64,000 nt of DNA from Sternotherus odoratus (GCA_032164245.1 JAVMKO010000018.1:434001-498000), one strand, 5' to 3'; shown: positions 14,206 through 23,459, numbered from the stretch's first letter. Translations and numbers: made by a program. The notes: a model not told the origin generated them from the letters alone.

Positions 14206-14211
14206 ACTCAC
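14206..14211 (-). other. CAMTA1: 5' splice donor of the CAMTA1 exon
   Basis: The exon ends CCGATGT and the intron begins GTGAGT, the consensus donor. Placing the junction here leaves one base (T) of a split codon, which matches the Phe that follows in CAMTA1. Confidence 0.88.
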
Positions 14212-14365
14212 ACATCGGTTTGAGCTGTCCAATGAGTTCCTCTTTCGTCCATTTTGCCCATTCCTTCTTGTCTGTGTTTATTGAGCACAGGATGGGACCA
14301 CACGGTTTTCCACAGTCCTCTATGGCAGGTACATTCAGGTAGTGCACCAATACGATGTCAGGGTT
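14212..14365 (-). CDS. CAMTA1: CAMTA1 internal exon (C-terminal half of the CG-1 domain)
   Basis: This exon encodes about 51 residues, beginning NPDIVLVHYLNVPAIEDCG and ending in GQLKPM. I recognise it as part of the CG-1 DNA-binding domain of calmodulin-binding transcription activators. The segment INTDKKEWAKWTKEEL fits CAMTA1; as I recall, CAMTA2 differs at several of these positions. Read on the minus strand, it follows CCCTTTAG and ends with T just before GTGAGT. Its length is 51 codons plus one base, so it enters at a codon boundary and leaves in phase 1, as expected for the Met-Phe junction that follows in CAMTA proteins. The open frame runs on past the donor into intron, and that extension is not coding. 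CAMTA1 is a nuclear transcription factor with CG-1, TIG/IPT, ankyrin and IQ segments; only the CG-1 part is here. No other CAMTA1 exon is visible in the window, consistent with very long introns. Confidence 0.94.
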
Positions 14366-14400
14366 CTAAAGGGAGATCAGGAGAACAAAGATTAGAAATA
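14366..14400 (-). other. CAMTA1: 3' splice acceptor, polypyrimidine tract and branch point of the CAMTA1 exon
   Basis: On the minus strand the exon is preceded by a pyrimidine-rich run ending CTCCCTTTAG. A TTCTAAT branch-point match lies at 14391-14397, placing the likely branch adenine about 27 nt upstream of the acceptor. This is a normal strong U2-type acceptor. Confidence 0.85.
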
Positions 14401-16539
14401 CCTGGGGGTCACTTCTGTCTTCTTTCCCTCTTTGAGAGCAGGTAGCTTTACCGTCACTCTATTATTTATTCAAAATTCAATCTCAGAAAAAAGCCAGAAT
14501 TCATCGCCATTTTGTACATTAATTCCCTGAGACCACAGCCATTCTAGAGGAGGTTGCAAATGACAACACATGAGATAGAGTTCTTTGCACACAGCAGCCT
14601 CCCTCCTGAGTCCCTTTGCTTGCAGTCTCACTGTTATCTTTGTTTGCTTAGTACAAATCCTTTCCAACCCACTACAGTATCAACAACTGCAGACTCCACC
14701 AAACACCAGTCACAACTGCCACAGAATTTGCTTTGGTTTAAGAGGCACATGAATCATTTGCTTGATCAAATGCTTTGATCAGTTTTGGTTCACATTAGAG
14801 TATTTGAAATATATGGAAATATGCATGAGAACATCAATAAGAGCCACACTTTCAGTAAATTTGCAGGAAAATGGAGGGAGAAAGTCAAGGAAACTGACAA
14901 TATTACACAGTGCCCCTGAGCGTAGCTTCCTTTCAGTCAGGCCTGTAATTTCTTGCCTTTTGAAGAATTTTGCATGCTTGTGATGAAAAGATCAAGCCAA
15001 AGAAATTTGGAATCGGAATAGAGAACAACACTGCAGAGCTTCTGTGTAGGAGTGTTTTGAACAACTACAGGGTACCCACTCCTGCAGGTTTGTTTAATGC
15101 CCCATTCATTTTCTCAGCTCATATCCTTCCCATGGGAATTGAGGGAAAGAAAGAAAATGCAACCTCTCTTTGATGCACGGCAGTTCTGCCGCAGTGACAC
15201 AGACTTTCCAACTAGAAACTTAACAGAATGTTTATTACAATGTGGGTAAATGAATCATCTTAACAACAACACAAACAACCATTGTAGTTTCCTCACAATG
15301 TCCCAGGGAGATTGTACAATAGATAATAACAAGATTGAAAACTTGATTTCTTTCCCTAAAGTCGTTTACTCCTAAGTTCACAAACTTTAATGACTACTTT
15401 GGAATTATTTATAAAAATAAATAGGATAATGGCCTAATTAAAACTCTAATGTTTCATTAATGCTGTTAGAGACCAGCTCCACACTGGAGCAGGAACACAA
15501 ACTGCCACGTGTCTGCAAAGGCTGTACTAATAGGAGTCAATTTCTTACTGAACAGAGAAGAAAGAACGAGAGCAACAATAGACTCTAGCACTTAAAGGAC
15601 AATTTACTAATGAACCTGCCTTGAGAATGGACCATGAAGTAAATAAGCTCTCCTCCCTCTAATGGACAAGAATCTTGCAGACGCTCACGATATCGCACTA
15701 CTCATTTCCTGCCATTTTGTTGAGACAGCAAACAAGGATACCACCTGTCCAATAGAGCTGGGACGAAGGTCACCACTGCAATTTCACGCAGTCACTGCGA
15801 ACAATCCTTTAACAGATGACTTTCATCTGGGCCAGGTATGAGTCAGTGACGTAGCAGTCAAAGCCTCTATAGCTTTCCATCTCTTGTGCTACCCTCACTT
15901 AGAGCTGATTGGAGACATTTTGACTGAACCATATTCCATTGTAATGTGGTATCATTCAAAAGGAAACACTTTGTGAAATTAAGCAAATTCTGGCACAATT
16001 TCATTTGGGAAGAAAAATGAGACATTTCAGCCTTTTTGGAAAGAAATGTTTCAATGTTTTGTTTTGGAATGATGAATTGTTAACTGCTTTATCATTTGTG
16101 TTATATAGTCAAACAGTCATTGACTTAAAGGAGCAGACTTAGGCCAATGCTGAACACATCTGAAAAATCTCACCCTGATGAGTCACTAGCTGTGGGCTGA
16201 CAGGCTGTGTTTCTATCAGGTTATTGGTTGGTGTATGACAAGCCATATCAATGATTCCTGTCTATGTTTCTGTGTGTCTAACTTTGTAGGGTGGCATAGA
16301 TATATTGGCACAGCTGTTAGACTCAAGATTCACATACATCAAGCCATGCTGTCAGGAAAGGGTCATGTGTGATCTGTATTTTCACAGCACGCAGAGGTTG
16401 TTTCTCTGCGATATTCACCCCATGTAGCATCACCACTAAAGCATCAGGTACCAGTGAAATCAGCCACAAGATGAGAGGGATCGGCAGGGTGCAATGACAC
16501 TATGGTGAAGACAGCCACACGAACTACCACTGCAAGACA

Positions 16540-16606
16540 CAACATTCCAGCTTCAGAGGTTATTGGAAGCATGCTGAGTTGAGCACTCTGGGAAGCTGGA
16601 ATGTTG
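16540..16606. repeat. Perfect 15-bp inverted repeat with 37-bp loop
   Basis: CAACATTCCAGCTTC (16540-16554) is the exact reverse complement of GAAGCTGGAATGTTG (16592-16606). The arms could form a stem in DNA or RNA. No known element or RNA gene is recognised around them. Confidence 0.7.
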
Positions 16607-17749
16607 GACAAGGCGGCTTGTTTTTAGAATAATGACATGTCACCTCAAGACTGGAGCCCTAGGACAGCTGATGAAATGTAGATAAGATGCAAATGCACAC
16701 CAGTGTTTTCGGATCCAAGCTACATGCCAATAATTCAGTGAAGGTTCGATCACCACAGCTCTGCCCTGCAGAACAAGAGCAGAAAGGTCTCTTTTGATAG
16801 GAAAATAGTGACTGATGCAATACCTGCTGAATTCTAGCACCTCAGCCTACAAACCTGGGTAGTACTTTAATGACCTGCTGCCCAACCAGCGGCAGTAGCC
16901 ACAGTACTACTAAGATATCCAGAAACACCAGGAGAGCCAACAAAAGCCTCAGCTTGTGAACACTTGCCCTGGAATACTTTCCCAAGGAAGTCCAAGCTAT
17001 TTCTTCCAGTTGCTTCCTCAACCTGCAAGCTTCATCAGACTTATCTAGGTTGAGTCTTGATCGGATAATCCTCCTCCAAGCCCCATTTCATGCACTAAGT
17101 GAGTCATTCAGCTTCCCCGACCAGTGGATGAGATGGTGATAGGAAATTGGGCATCAACACTATACTGAAGACACCAGAGCCCCTGTTTCATCATTAATCC
17201 TCTTAGTCACAGATTAACATATTGTTCTATCACTTACACCTAGCTAAAGGAATTGATAGGAACAACCATATTTTCCCTTCTTTAAGTTTATATTCACATT
17301 TCTTTTGAAAATTTGGATTCTATCTTCAAGGAAGGGATAAAACAGTGCAATCTACAATCCAGACTAAGCTTCCTGCATTCCTTCTGAATGGTGTCATGGC
17401 ATTTTTATTGTCTGCAGCAATATTGAAAATAATTTGCTCTAATTCCTTAGATCACTACTAGCAGCAGCATCCTTACCAGAGGCACAGGAGAGCCATGTGT
17501 CAGTACCTTTGGGATGCTTGAACCTGTTCCACTTTGGATCCTGATTATGTGTGTGGTTAACTTACTTGCCACGGAGGCTGCGTAATGAGCGATGTTAGCA
17601 GAAAATGCTGGAGAATGTATTGGTTTAGCATGATTTAGTTTTCATAATTACAAGAGACTTGGGATTTGAGAAAATAAAATCCCTTTGAACAATAAAGCAT
17701 AGCAACCTCAGTGAGTGTTTTATGTGTTCAGATCTTAGAGAGTGAAGGA

Positions 17750-18213
17750 AGACAGAAGATCTGGAAATGAATTGCTGGCTAGGTAAGTGGTGTGTTGTGG
17801 AGGGTTTTGGTTTTGTTGGTTATTGTCCATCTTCGCTGGGGAAATGGGGGTGTATAGTTTGGATGGCCTCCACTTCAGTAGAAGGGGAGCCAATCTTCTT
17901 CAGAAGAGGTTGGCTAGAAAAATTAGGAGAGCATTAAAGTAATAAGAAAAGGGGAAGATAAAAACAGGGGACGATAGGAGCACTCATTTAGCACAGGATC
18001 AAGATACTGAGGATAAAAATCAATCAAGGAATCAAAGGATATGAAGAGAAGAAATTATTGAATTGCATATACAACAATGCTAGGAGCCTGGGTAATCAAC
18101 AAGAGGAATTTGAATTGCTCATTTATGAACATAAATTCTATCTAGTTGCTATTACTGAAAACTGGTGGGATGATGTCCACTATTGGAATGTTAACAACAA
18201 TTATTATAACCTA
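17750..18213 (+). mobile_element. CR1 LINE relic, part 1 (start of ORF2 endonuclease)
   Basis: In the frame from 18058 the translation includes YNNARSLGNQQEEFELLI and, later, ITENWWDD. This is the start of the CR1 ORF2 endonuclease domain (family pattern 'YTNARSMGNKQEELE...ITETWWDD'). The preceding 300 bases match the region upstream of ORF2, including CAGTAGAAGGGGAGCCAATC. The copy is cut after the codons for NNYYNL by the Helitron at 18214 and resumes at 19253. Confidence 0.85.
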
Positions 18214-18284
18214 CTAGCGAAAATACCCGGCGTTGCTCAGGTCCGTCGGGGGGCGGGGGGGGGGAGGGGGCAGAGAGCAAACCT

Positions 18285-18832
18285 GACACCGAGACCTCAC
18301 CCCCCCGACCAAACCCGACACCCCCACCTCACTTACCCCTTGACCAACCCCGACTCACATTTTCACCCCCCACCCAAACCCAACACCCCCACGTCACCCC
18401 CTACCAACACCCCCTGACCAACACCCACACCTCACCCTCCGTAGACCAAACCTGACACACCCACCTCACTTTCCCCCCAACCAAACCTGACACCCCTACC
18501 TACCACCACAAACAAACCCGACACCCACACATCACTTACCCCTCGACCAACCCCGACCCCCCTTCTCACTCCCCCAAACAAACCCAACACCCCCACCTTG
18601 CCCCCCCCACCAAACCCAACACCCCCTGACCAACCCCAACACCCACACCTCACCCCTCACCCACCCCGACACCTTCCCACCCCCCCAGACCAAACCCAAC
18701 ACCCCCGGCTCACTTACCCCCCGACCAAACCAGACACCCCCACCTCACCCCCGACCAAACCTGACACCCCCACCTCACCCCCCGACCAAACCCAACACCC
18801 CTACCTCACTTAGCCTCCGACCAAACCCAACT
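18285..18832. repeat. C-rich tandem array inside the Helitron
   Basis: Units of about 30-45 bp such as CCCCGACCAAACCCAACACC followed by CCCACCTCACTTA repeat with variable length over about 550 bp. The ORFs that span it on both strands are repeat artefacts (Pro/Thr-rich or Gly/Val-rich). Confidence 0.85.
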
Positions 18833-18834
18833 CG

Positions 18835-18985
18835 GGTCTGTCGGAGGTGGGGAGGGGGCAGAGAGCTGAGCGAGTGTGGGGTCCGTTGGAGGGGGAGGGG
18901 GCAGAGAGCTGAGCGAGTGCGGGGTCCATTGGAGGGGGGAGAGGGCAGAGAGCTGAGCGAGTGCGGGGTCCGTTGGAGGGGGTAT
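18835..18985. repeat. G-rich 43-45-bp tandem repeat, about 3 copies
   Basis: A unit containing GGGGGCAGAGAGCTGAGCGA and a GGGTCCGTTGGAGGGGG segment occurs about three times in a row. A related unit lies at 18241-18283, on the other side of the C-rich array, so the array appears to sit within a duplicated G-rich unit. Confidence 0.8.
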
Positions 18986-19252
18986 TATGACATCATAACT
19001 ATGTCACAGAGAACAGCAGCTGCCCAGCTGATGTGATTGGCCTTTAAATAATTTCACCCCTGGGGAGCGTCAGAGGTGAGATTTGAAAAATTTTCGACTC
19101 TTACCCTGATTAGGACCCTAAGGCCTATAACTGTACCAAATTTCAAGTCTCTAGCTCAAACGGTGTGGAAGGAGTAAGTGCACATACACACACGCACGCA
19201 CGCATACACACATACATACACGCATACACCATTTGACTTTTATATATATAGA

Positions 19253-19640
19253 TTTAGGAAGTATCAAGAGGGCAAAAGGGGAAGGGGAGTGGCACTATGT
19301 CAAAAGTGGCATTACCTGTTTTTGAGTCACTGATAACTCAGAAGAAAATGAACTTGAATGCTTATGGGTCAATGTCCAAACAGATAAAGCACAAGATGGA
19401 GCATTAGCTGGTGTCTGCTACACACCTTCAAATCACACTGGGAAACAGGTTGACTGACTCTTTATGCACCTATCTATAATGTGTAGGTAAAAAGCTGTGT
19501 GAATACGGGGGACTTCAGTTTGAGGGATATGTGCGGGAGGTTTCATGCAGCCAGTACTAACACATCCTTAGAATTCCTAAAGATTATAAATGACAATTTC
19601 CTAACTGAAAAAATGTTTCAACCAACAAGGGGAGATTCTA
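19253..19640 (+). mobile_element. CR1 LINE relic, part 2 (endonuclease)
   Basis: The sequence continues the CR1 ORF2 interrupted at 18213. Translations in shifting frames give LGV-type 'YTPSNH' and, at 19499 onward, NDNFLTEKMFQPTRGDSIL, matching the CR1 segment 'DNFLTQ...PTRGD..LD'. Frameshifts and stops are present, so this is a dead copy. It is cut at 19640 by the 184-bp Helitron. Confidence 0.85.
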
Positions 19641-19711
19641 TCCTATATAATAAAAGGCCAGAGGATGTTTGTCCGAAGCCGTCATGCGCAGTAGAGATGG
19701 CCCGGACAAAC

Positions 19712-19731
19712 AGCATGCTGGGAGTTGTAGT
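19712..19731 (-). promoter_or_regulatory. ZNF143/THAP11-type site carried by the Helitron
   Basis: The minus strand reads ACTACAACTCCCAGCATGC, which matches the well-known ZNF143 (Staf)/THAP11 promoter motif ACTACAAYTCCCAGMATGC. A YY1-like AAAATGGC lies just downstream at 19742-19749. Motif identity is clear; activity in this context is unknown. Confidence 0.6.
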
Positions 19732-19797
19732 TCGGCGGCACAAAATGGCCACCGCGCGCCGTAGAGACGGCCCGGACAAACAGCATTAAGCACTTTG

Positions 19798-19813
19798 GCC
19801 CGTGTACACGGGC
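19798..19813 (+). terminator. Helitron 3' terminal hairpin
   Basis: This is a perfect 16-bp palindrome 7 nt before the CTAG terminus. In Helitrons such a hairpin marks the end of rolling-circle replication. It is not a transcription terminator. Confidence 0.8.
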
Positions 19814-19824
19814 TGTTACACTAG

Positions 19825-20189
19825 TATTCACAATAAAAGAGGAACTGGCCACAGAATGAATGGTAGCTTAGGTACAAGTCACCATTTATAATATGTAACA
19901 GAATATAGTCAAAACCACTATCTATCTATATATGGTGCTTTAAAAGGGCCAATTTCACAAATCTGAAAATTATGAGCCAAATCAGCTAGAAGAAATAAAT
20001 TAATCAAAAACCTATGAATGATAATTGGGAATTGTTTAAGAACACGTTACTAGAACCCCAAAAAGCCATAATCAAAGAAGAAGACTATACCGGTTAAAAC
20101 CTGTCCTGGGTTCACAGAGGAAGAAGGCAGCTATACAAAAATAAAATATAACGAATGGAAAAAAATTGAAGTTTATAGTAATGAATATA
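19825..20189 (+). mobile_element. CR1 LINE relic, part 3 (between endonuclease and RT)
   Basis: The text AGAGGAACTGGCCACAGAAT, GGTGCTTTAAAAGGGCCAAT and GATAATTGGGAATTGTTTAA follows the turtle CR1 ORF2 order after the endonuclease. It continues to AATGGAAAAAAATTGAAG and stops at GTAATGAATATA, where a GC-rich insertion begins. Frames are broken throughout. Confidence 0.8.
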
Positions 20190-20239
20190 CTATATTCCCC
20201 CCGCCCCAGGAAGCCCAGGCTGGCAATGGGAGTTGAGAC

Positions 20240-20344
20240 GCCAGCTGGCAAGAGGCCAGCGGGGGAAACCCCAAAGCAGTGGCAGGCGGAGTGCTTAGCC
20301 CTGCACTGCTTTGGGGTTTCCCCCGCTGGCCCCTTGCCAGCAGG
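20240..20344. repeat. About 41-bp inverted repeat (hairpin)
   Basis: The left arm (20240-20281) includes GCCAGCGGGGGAAACCCCAA. The right arm (20304-20344) is its reverse complement with a few differences, including TTGGGGTTTCCCCCGCTGGC. The loop is about 22 bp. Confidence 0.85.
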
Positions 20345-20777
20345 GGTCCTGCTGCCTGCCCCAATCAGCTCCCGCTATCAGCCTGGGTGTAGGGGGTGAT
20401 CTTCCTTTACCTCCCCCCAGCCTCCCCCCATCTAACCGCCTTTCCTCCCCCACCCTGCCTGGCCCGGCCCATCCCACCGAACCTAACCTCCTCCCCCCTC
20501 CCACTCCCAACCCAGCCTCCTGCCCCCCATGCCTGGCCCGCCCAGCCCAGCCTCCCCACCACCAAATCTCCTTCCCTCCCGCACCCACGCCTCGCCCACC
20601 CCATCCAGACTAGTCTCCTGCCTCCCTCCCCGCCCGCCCAGCCTGGCCTCCCCCCCACCACCCCCTTGCCTGCCCCCCAGCCCAGCCTCCCCCTCACACC
20701 TCCCCACACCCCCTTGACTGTTGGCTCCCCGCGGCTCCTCCTTACCCCGCCCGGCTAATGGTGGCCGTGCGGCACCG

Positions 20778-21043
20778 TCGGCTCCCCCAGGCGCTTCCCG
20801 GCCCCTTTGCTGAGTGCGGAGCCGTCCCCGCCTGGCGGCCCGCGTGCATCCCACCAGGAGGGGGCGGCTCCACGTTTGGCGAAGGGGCCGGGAAGCGCCT
20901 GGGGGAGCCGCCTCCGCACGTCCCTGGCCGGCGGCTCCCCCAGGTGCTTCCCGGCCCCTTCGCTGAGCGCGGAGCCGCCCTGGGCCACCAGGCGGGGGCG
21001 GCTCCGCGTTCGGCGAAGGGGCCGGGAAGTGCCTCGGGGAGCC
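20778..21043. repeat. Two tandem GC-rich foldback units
   Basis: A 46-bp arm containing CCCAGGCGCTTCCCGGCCCC occurs at about 20778-20823, then inverted at about 20868-20913. It occurs again direct at about 20930-20977 and inverted at about 20999-21043. Each pair can form a long stem. CpG density is high, which could be mistaken for a CpG-island promoter. Confidence 0.8.
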
Positions 21044-21125
21044 ACCGGCCAGGGACGCGCGCGGGCTGGACGGAATGCTTTGGCCGGCCGTATAAGGCCT
21101 GTGGGCCGGAGGTTCCCCACCCCTG

Positions 21126-21190
21126 GACTAGATGATCACAATGGTTCCTTCTGACTTGGGAATCTATGAACCTAGGAGTCTATGAACATA
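21126..21190 (+). mobile_element. CR1 LINE 3' UTR end
   Basis: GACTAGATGATCACAATGGT followed by TCCTTCTGACTTGGGAATCT and repeated CTATGAA is the CR1 3' terminus with its short terminal repeats. It may be the end of the copy starting at 17750, with most of the RT region missing, or a separate fragment. Confidence 0.8.
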
Positions 21191-23080
21191 AGGGAGAAGA
21201 GTTTATAATGTTGAATGCCGCACGGTAATTTTCCATTGACAGCAATGGGAATGGAGGAGAGACTCTGGTGAAGTGAATGCAACTTGATTTAGAAATAACT
21301 TCTCACAACAAGTCAAAACCAAGAAGCCTTAGTCTGAGGATGAAAAGGCAACTGAACCAATAAGGGGGATCGGAAGGTGCACTAGCTGCTAGGAGTGATT
21401 GATGTACAGTACAATAGTGCGTTTATCCCTAATAATTTAATCTGTATTATGCCTGGGAGCTGGAACTACTTTATTGCTACCATCAGAAACTAAATGTCAA
21501 GTTTCAGTCATTAGTGAAGTTTAGCTTCCAAGAAGTGGCAGATTTCTTTTTCCCAGAGAAGCTCTTCAGAACCTTGTGCTGCGTAATAAGAAGCTTTGAA
21601 AACGGAGTCACCCTCTGTACACTCACGACTGCCTTGTCCTTTCTGAAACAACCCCCCTCCCTTCTGAAACAACCCCCCACGGATATTCCAAATTAAACCC
21701 AGTTCTCAAGTTGTTACTATGAAGCCAAGGAGGCATATTCTTCTCTTCTATTTTTCTGTGGCTTACGTTGTAAAGTGCTAAATATCAACCCTGCCGTCTT
21801 CAGTGGCAAGAAGGAATGTGAAGACTAAGATCACCAATGGCAGTGGATGGGCACAGGGTGGTTTGGCTCTCTCTGAGCCAGAAGAACCATGGATTGTTTA
21901 TGAGGATGAAAAAAATCCCAGGTTCCTCCTCCTTCCAGGACCAAGGGGTTGATTTCTGACCATTTCCCTATTTACAGAACTTCAGGAAAACTTTCTTCCA
22001 CCTGCAGTCACAACTCCCCTGCAGGAAACACACCAGTGTTCAGTCAGAAAAGAGAACAGTAGCCTTACATCTAGTCTACAGGAAATCCTAGATAAAACTG
22101 TGGCCGGCCATCAATATGGAATTTAGAAGGCTCTGGAAATAGATACACAGCATAGCGTATTTGCTGATCTTAATGCTATGTATGTCAGCAACTCCACACA
22201 GCTTTCTGCTCACTGGAGTCACAAAGCCTCTGTCACTTGCCATGTCTGAGCAGTAAGTCTGCCTGGCAAGTGGGAGCCTTGCACACACACTGCCCCCGTC
22301 TCTGCAGGGCCAGATGGGAGCCCTCTGGGGAAGGGGAGAGTAATTTGTTGCAGTATCCCTGGTTTTGTGGTATAAGCAGGAGCGCATTACAAGAACTGGT
22401 TAAAAATGCAAAAGGCTGTTAGTTTTGATAAAGAAAAATGCAGCTGCAACATCTGTTTGACTCTTGTTTGCAGCTTCATCAACGCTAAGTGGTCAATAAA
22501 TCAGACTGGCATGGCGTTACGTTTCTTCTGTGGCTTAGTCATTAATCTAATGCCAGTTCTCATGAAAAATGAAGGAGAAAGGCTTGTGTTATAGTGAAAA
22601 TGCATACATTATCCAGAAACTAATAATAGCGTGTAATAGTGCTGCAGACCTCCCAGCATGGTTGCTGGAGGAGAGGCACAGCCTCCCAATGCTAACCGTT
22701 GCATACAATTTAAATTAGCAAAGTAAATCAGCGATTGTTTGTTCCACCAGCCCATTTTATGATGATATTTTTCATATTACTACTGTATATGCACAATTGC
22801 AAAGCTTTTCCTGCACCCAGATTTTAATAAACAGTGAGGGTGCAAAAGCACATAAAATAGAGCCCCAAAGCCGCACAAGGGGATGACACACTATGGAATG
22901 AAGAAACAACGGATATAACAGCCTCAGAGCTTTTGCATCAGAAGCCTGGCAGAGAGGGGAGGGATTTTTTTTTTCACTTGCAACAATAGCCCAATGTTTG
23001 CTCCCCACTGGACAGACTTACTGTTTGGAAGCTCCATGGAGGGGAGGTCTCCAGTAGTCAGACAGAAAAGGCAATGACCA

Positions 23081-23111
23081 CAAACAACAACAACAACAAA
23101 AACGGCAAATA

Positions 23112-23142
<31 letters not shown>
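23081..23142. repeat. Compound microsatellite (AAC)n / poly-A / (GA)n
   Basis: CAA repeats are followed by a run of ten A and an 11-unit GA run (23121-23142). Confidence 0.95.
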
Positions 23143-23459
23143 ATGGGAAAATCAAAGCTCATCTCTGGGCCGCCCTAGTATGCAACGTTTGCAGCTATTG
23201 AGAATGTCATATACTGAGAGACTGTGCTTCACTCCCCAGCAATGACAATCCGGTCAAGGCTTGGAGCCACACCAGCAGCTGGCTTCTGCATCACAAATGC
23301 TCAGGGTTGGAGATAGTTTCTGGGGAAATAACCCCTGAATGAGAGAAAGGTCTGGCATTTAAACCCACCACTAGAATTGGGAAGGGAAATAAACACTACC
23401 GTCTAATGAACAACATTAGACAAGGATGTTAGAGGATGAACAGCAGCAGATTTCACCCC

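Larger units (their letters stand above)
1..14211 (-). other. CAMTA1: Part of the CAMTA1 intron downstream of the exon
   Basis: This is intron in the minus-strand sense. Supported contents are listed separately: an L2-like relic, a palindromic MITE relic, two hAT or LTR-type insertions and MIR-like sequence. The stretches 950-3950, 4031-6931, 7249-9678, 10400-11560 and 12160-14205 hold unique-looking sequence with short chance ORFs only. They show no recognised exon, RNA gene or CpG island. A poly-C run lies near 2349-2368. A 15-bp unit is repeated about 2.7 times at 6514-6553. Confidence 0.8.
18214..19252 (-). mobile_element. Non-autonomous Helitron, 1,039 bp, inserted in CR1
   Basis: Read on the minus strand the element starts TCTATATATATAAAAGTC and ends GGGTATTTTCGCTAG. 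It therefore has 5' TC and 3' CTAG, and it sits between host A and T with no target duplication (host ...CCTA | TTTAGG...). Removing it restores the CR1 reading NLFRKYQEG. Before CTAG lies a decayed hairpin, ACCTGAGCAACGCCGGGT. These are Helitron hallmarks. Inside are a C-rich tandem array, G-rich 43-45-bp repeats and a CA/CATA tract. There is no Rep/helicase ORF, so it is non-autonomous. I first considered a Penelope or RTE tail, but the terminal signature and clean A|T site favour a Helitron. Confidence 0.75.
19641..19824 (+). mobile_element. Short Helitron (184 bp), inserted in CR1
   Basis: The 5' end is TCCTATATAATAAAAGGC, very close to the 5' end of vertebrate HeliBat-like Helitrons. The 3' end is a perfect 16-bp palindrome, GCCCGTGTACACGGGC (19798-19813), then 7 nt, then CTAG. 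The element lies between host A (19640) and T (19825) with no target duplication. Together these are the complete structural signature of a Helitron. It has no coding capacity. Internally a 26-bp segment (GTAGAGAYGGCCCGGACAAA plus CAGCAT) occurs at 19691-19716 and 19761-19786 with one mismatch. Its central part carries promoter-type motifs, listed separately. Confidence 0.88.
20190..21125. mobile_element. GC-rich foldback insertion ending in a hAT-like terminus
   Basis: CR1 sequence stops at 20189 and CR1 3' UTR begins at 21126. The 936 bp between contain a long inverted repeat (20240-20344), a C-rich tract, and two paired-hairpin units (20778-21043). The segment ends GGGCCGGAGGTTCCCCACCCCTG, typical of hAT (CAGGGGTGGG...) termini. 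The left end does not show a matching CAGGGG terminus, so the element is truncated or composite. The long Pro/Gly/Arg ORFs over it are composition artefacts. Confidence 0.55.

Noticed and set aside
14087..14211. C-terminal extension of the ORF that contains the CAMTA1 exon
   Set aside because: A consensus GTGAGT donor ends the exon at 14212; the extension does not resemble CAMTA1 and is intron.
18432..18813. Pro/Thr-rich and Gly/Val-rich ORFs
   Set aside because: They are translations of the C-rich tandem array inside the Helitron.
18214..19252. Initial idea that this element is a Penelope or RTE 3' tail because of the CA/CATA-rich end and TATATATAGAT terminus
   Set aside because: The CTAG and TC ends in reverse orientation, the hairpin before CTAG, and the clean A|T insertion without target duplication fit a Helitron better.
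20295..21154. Several 95-125-codon ORFs on both strands in a CpG-rich block that looks like a CpG-island promoter
   Set aside because: The block is made of inverted repeats and C-rich runs inside a disrupted CR1. Both strands are open in several frames, which is a composition effect.
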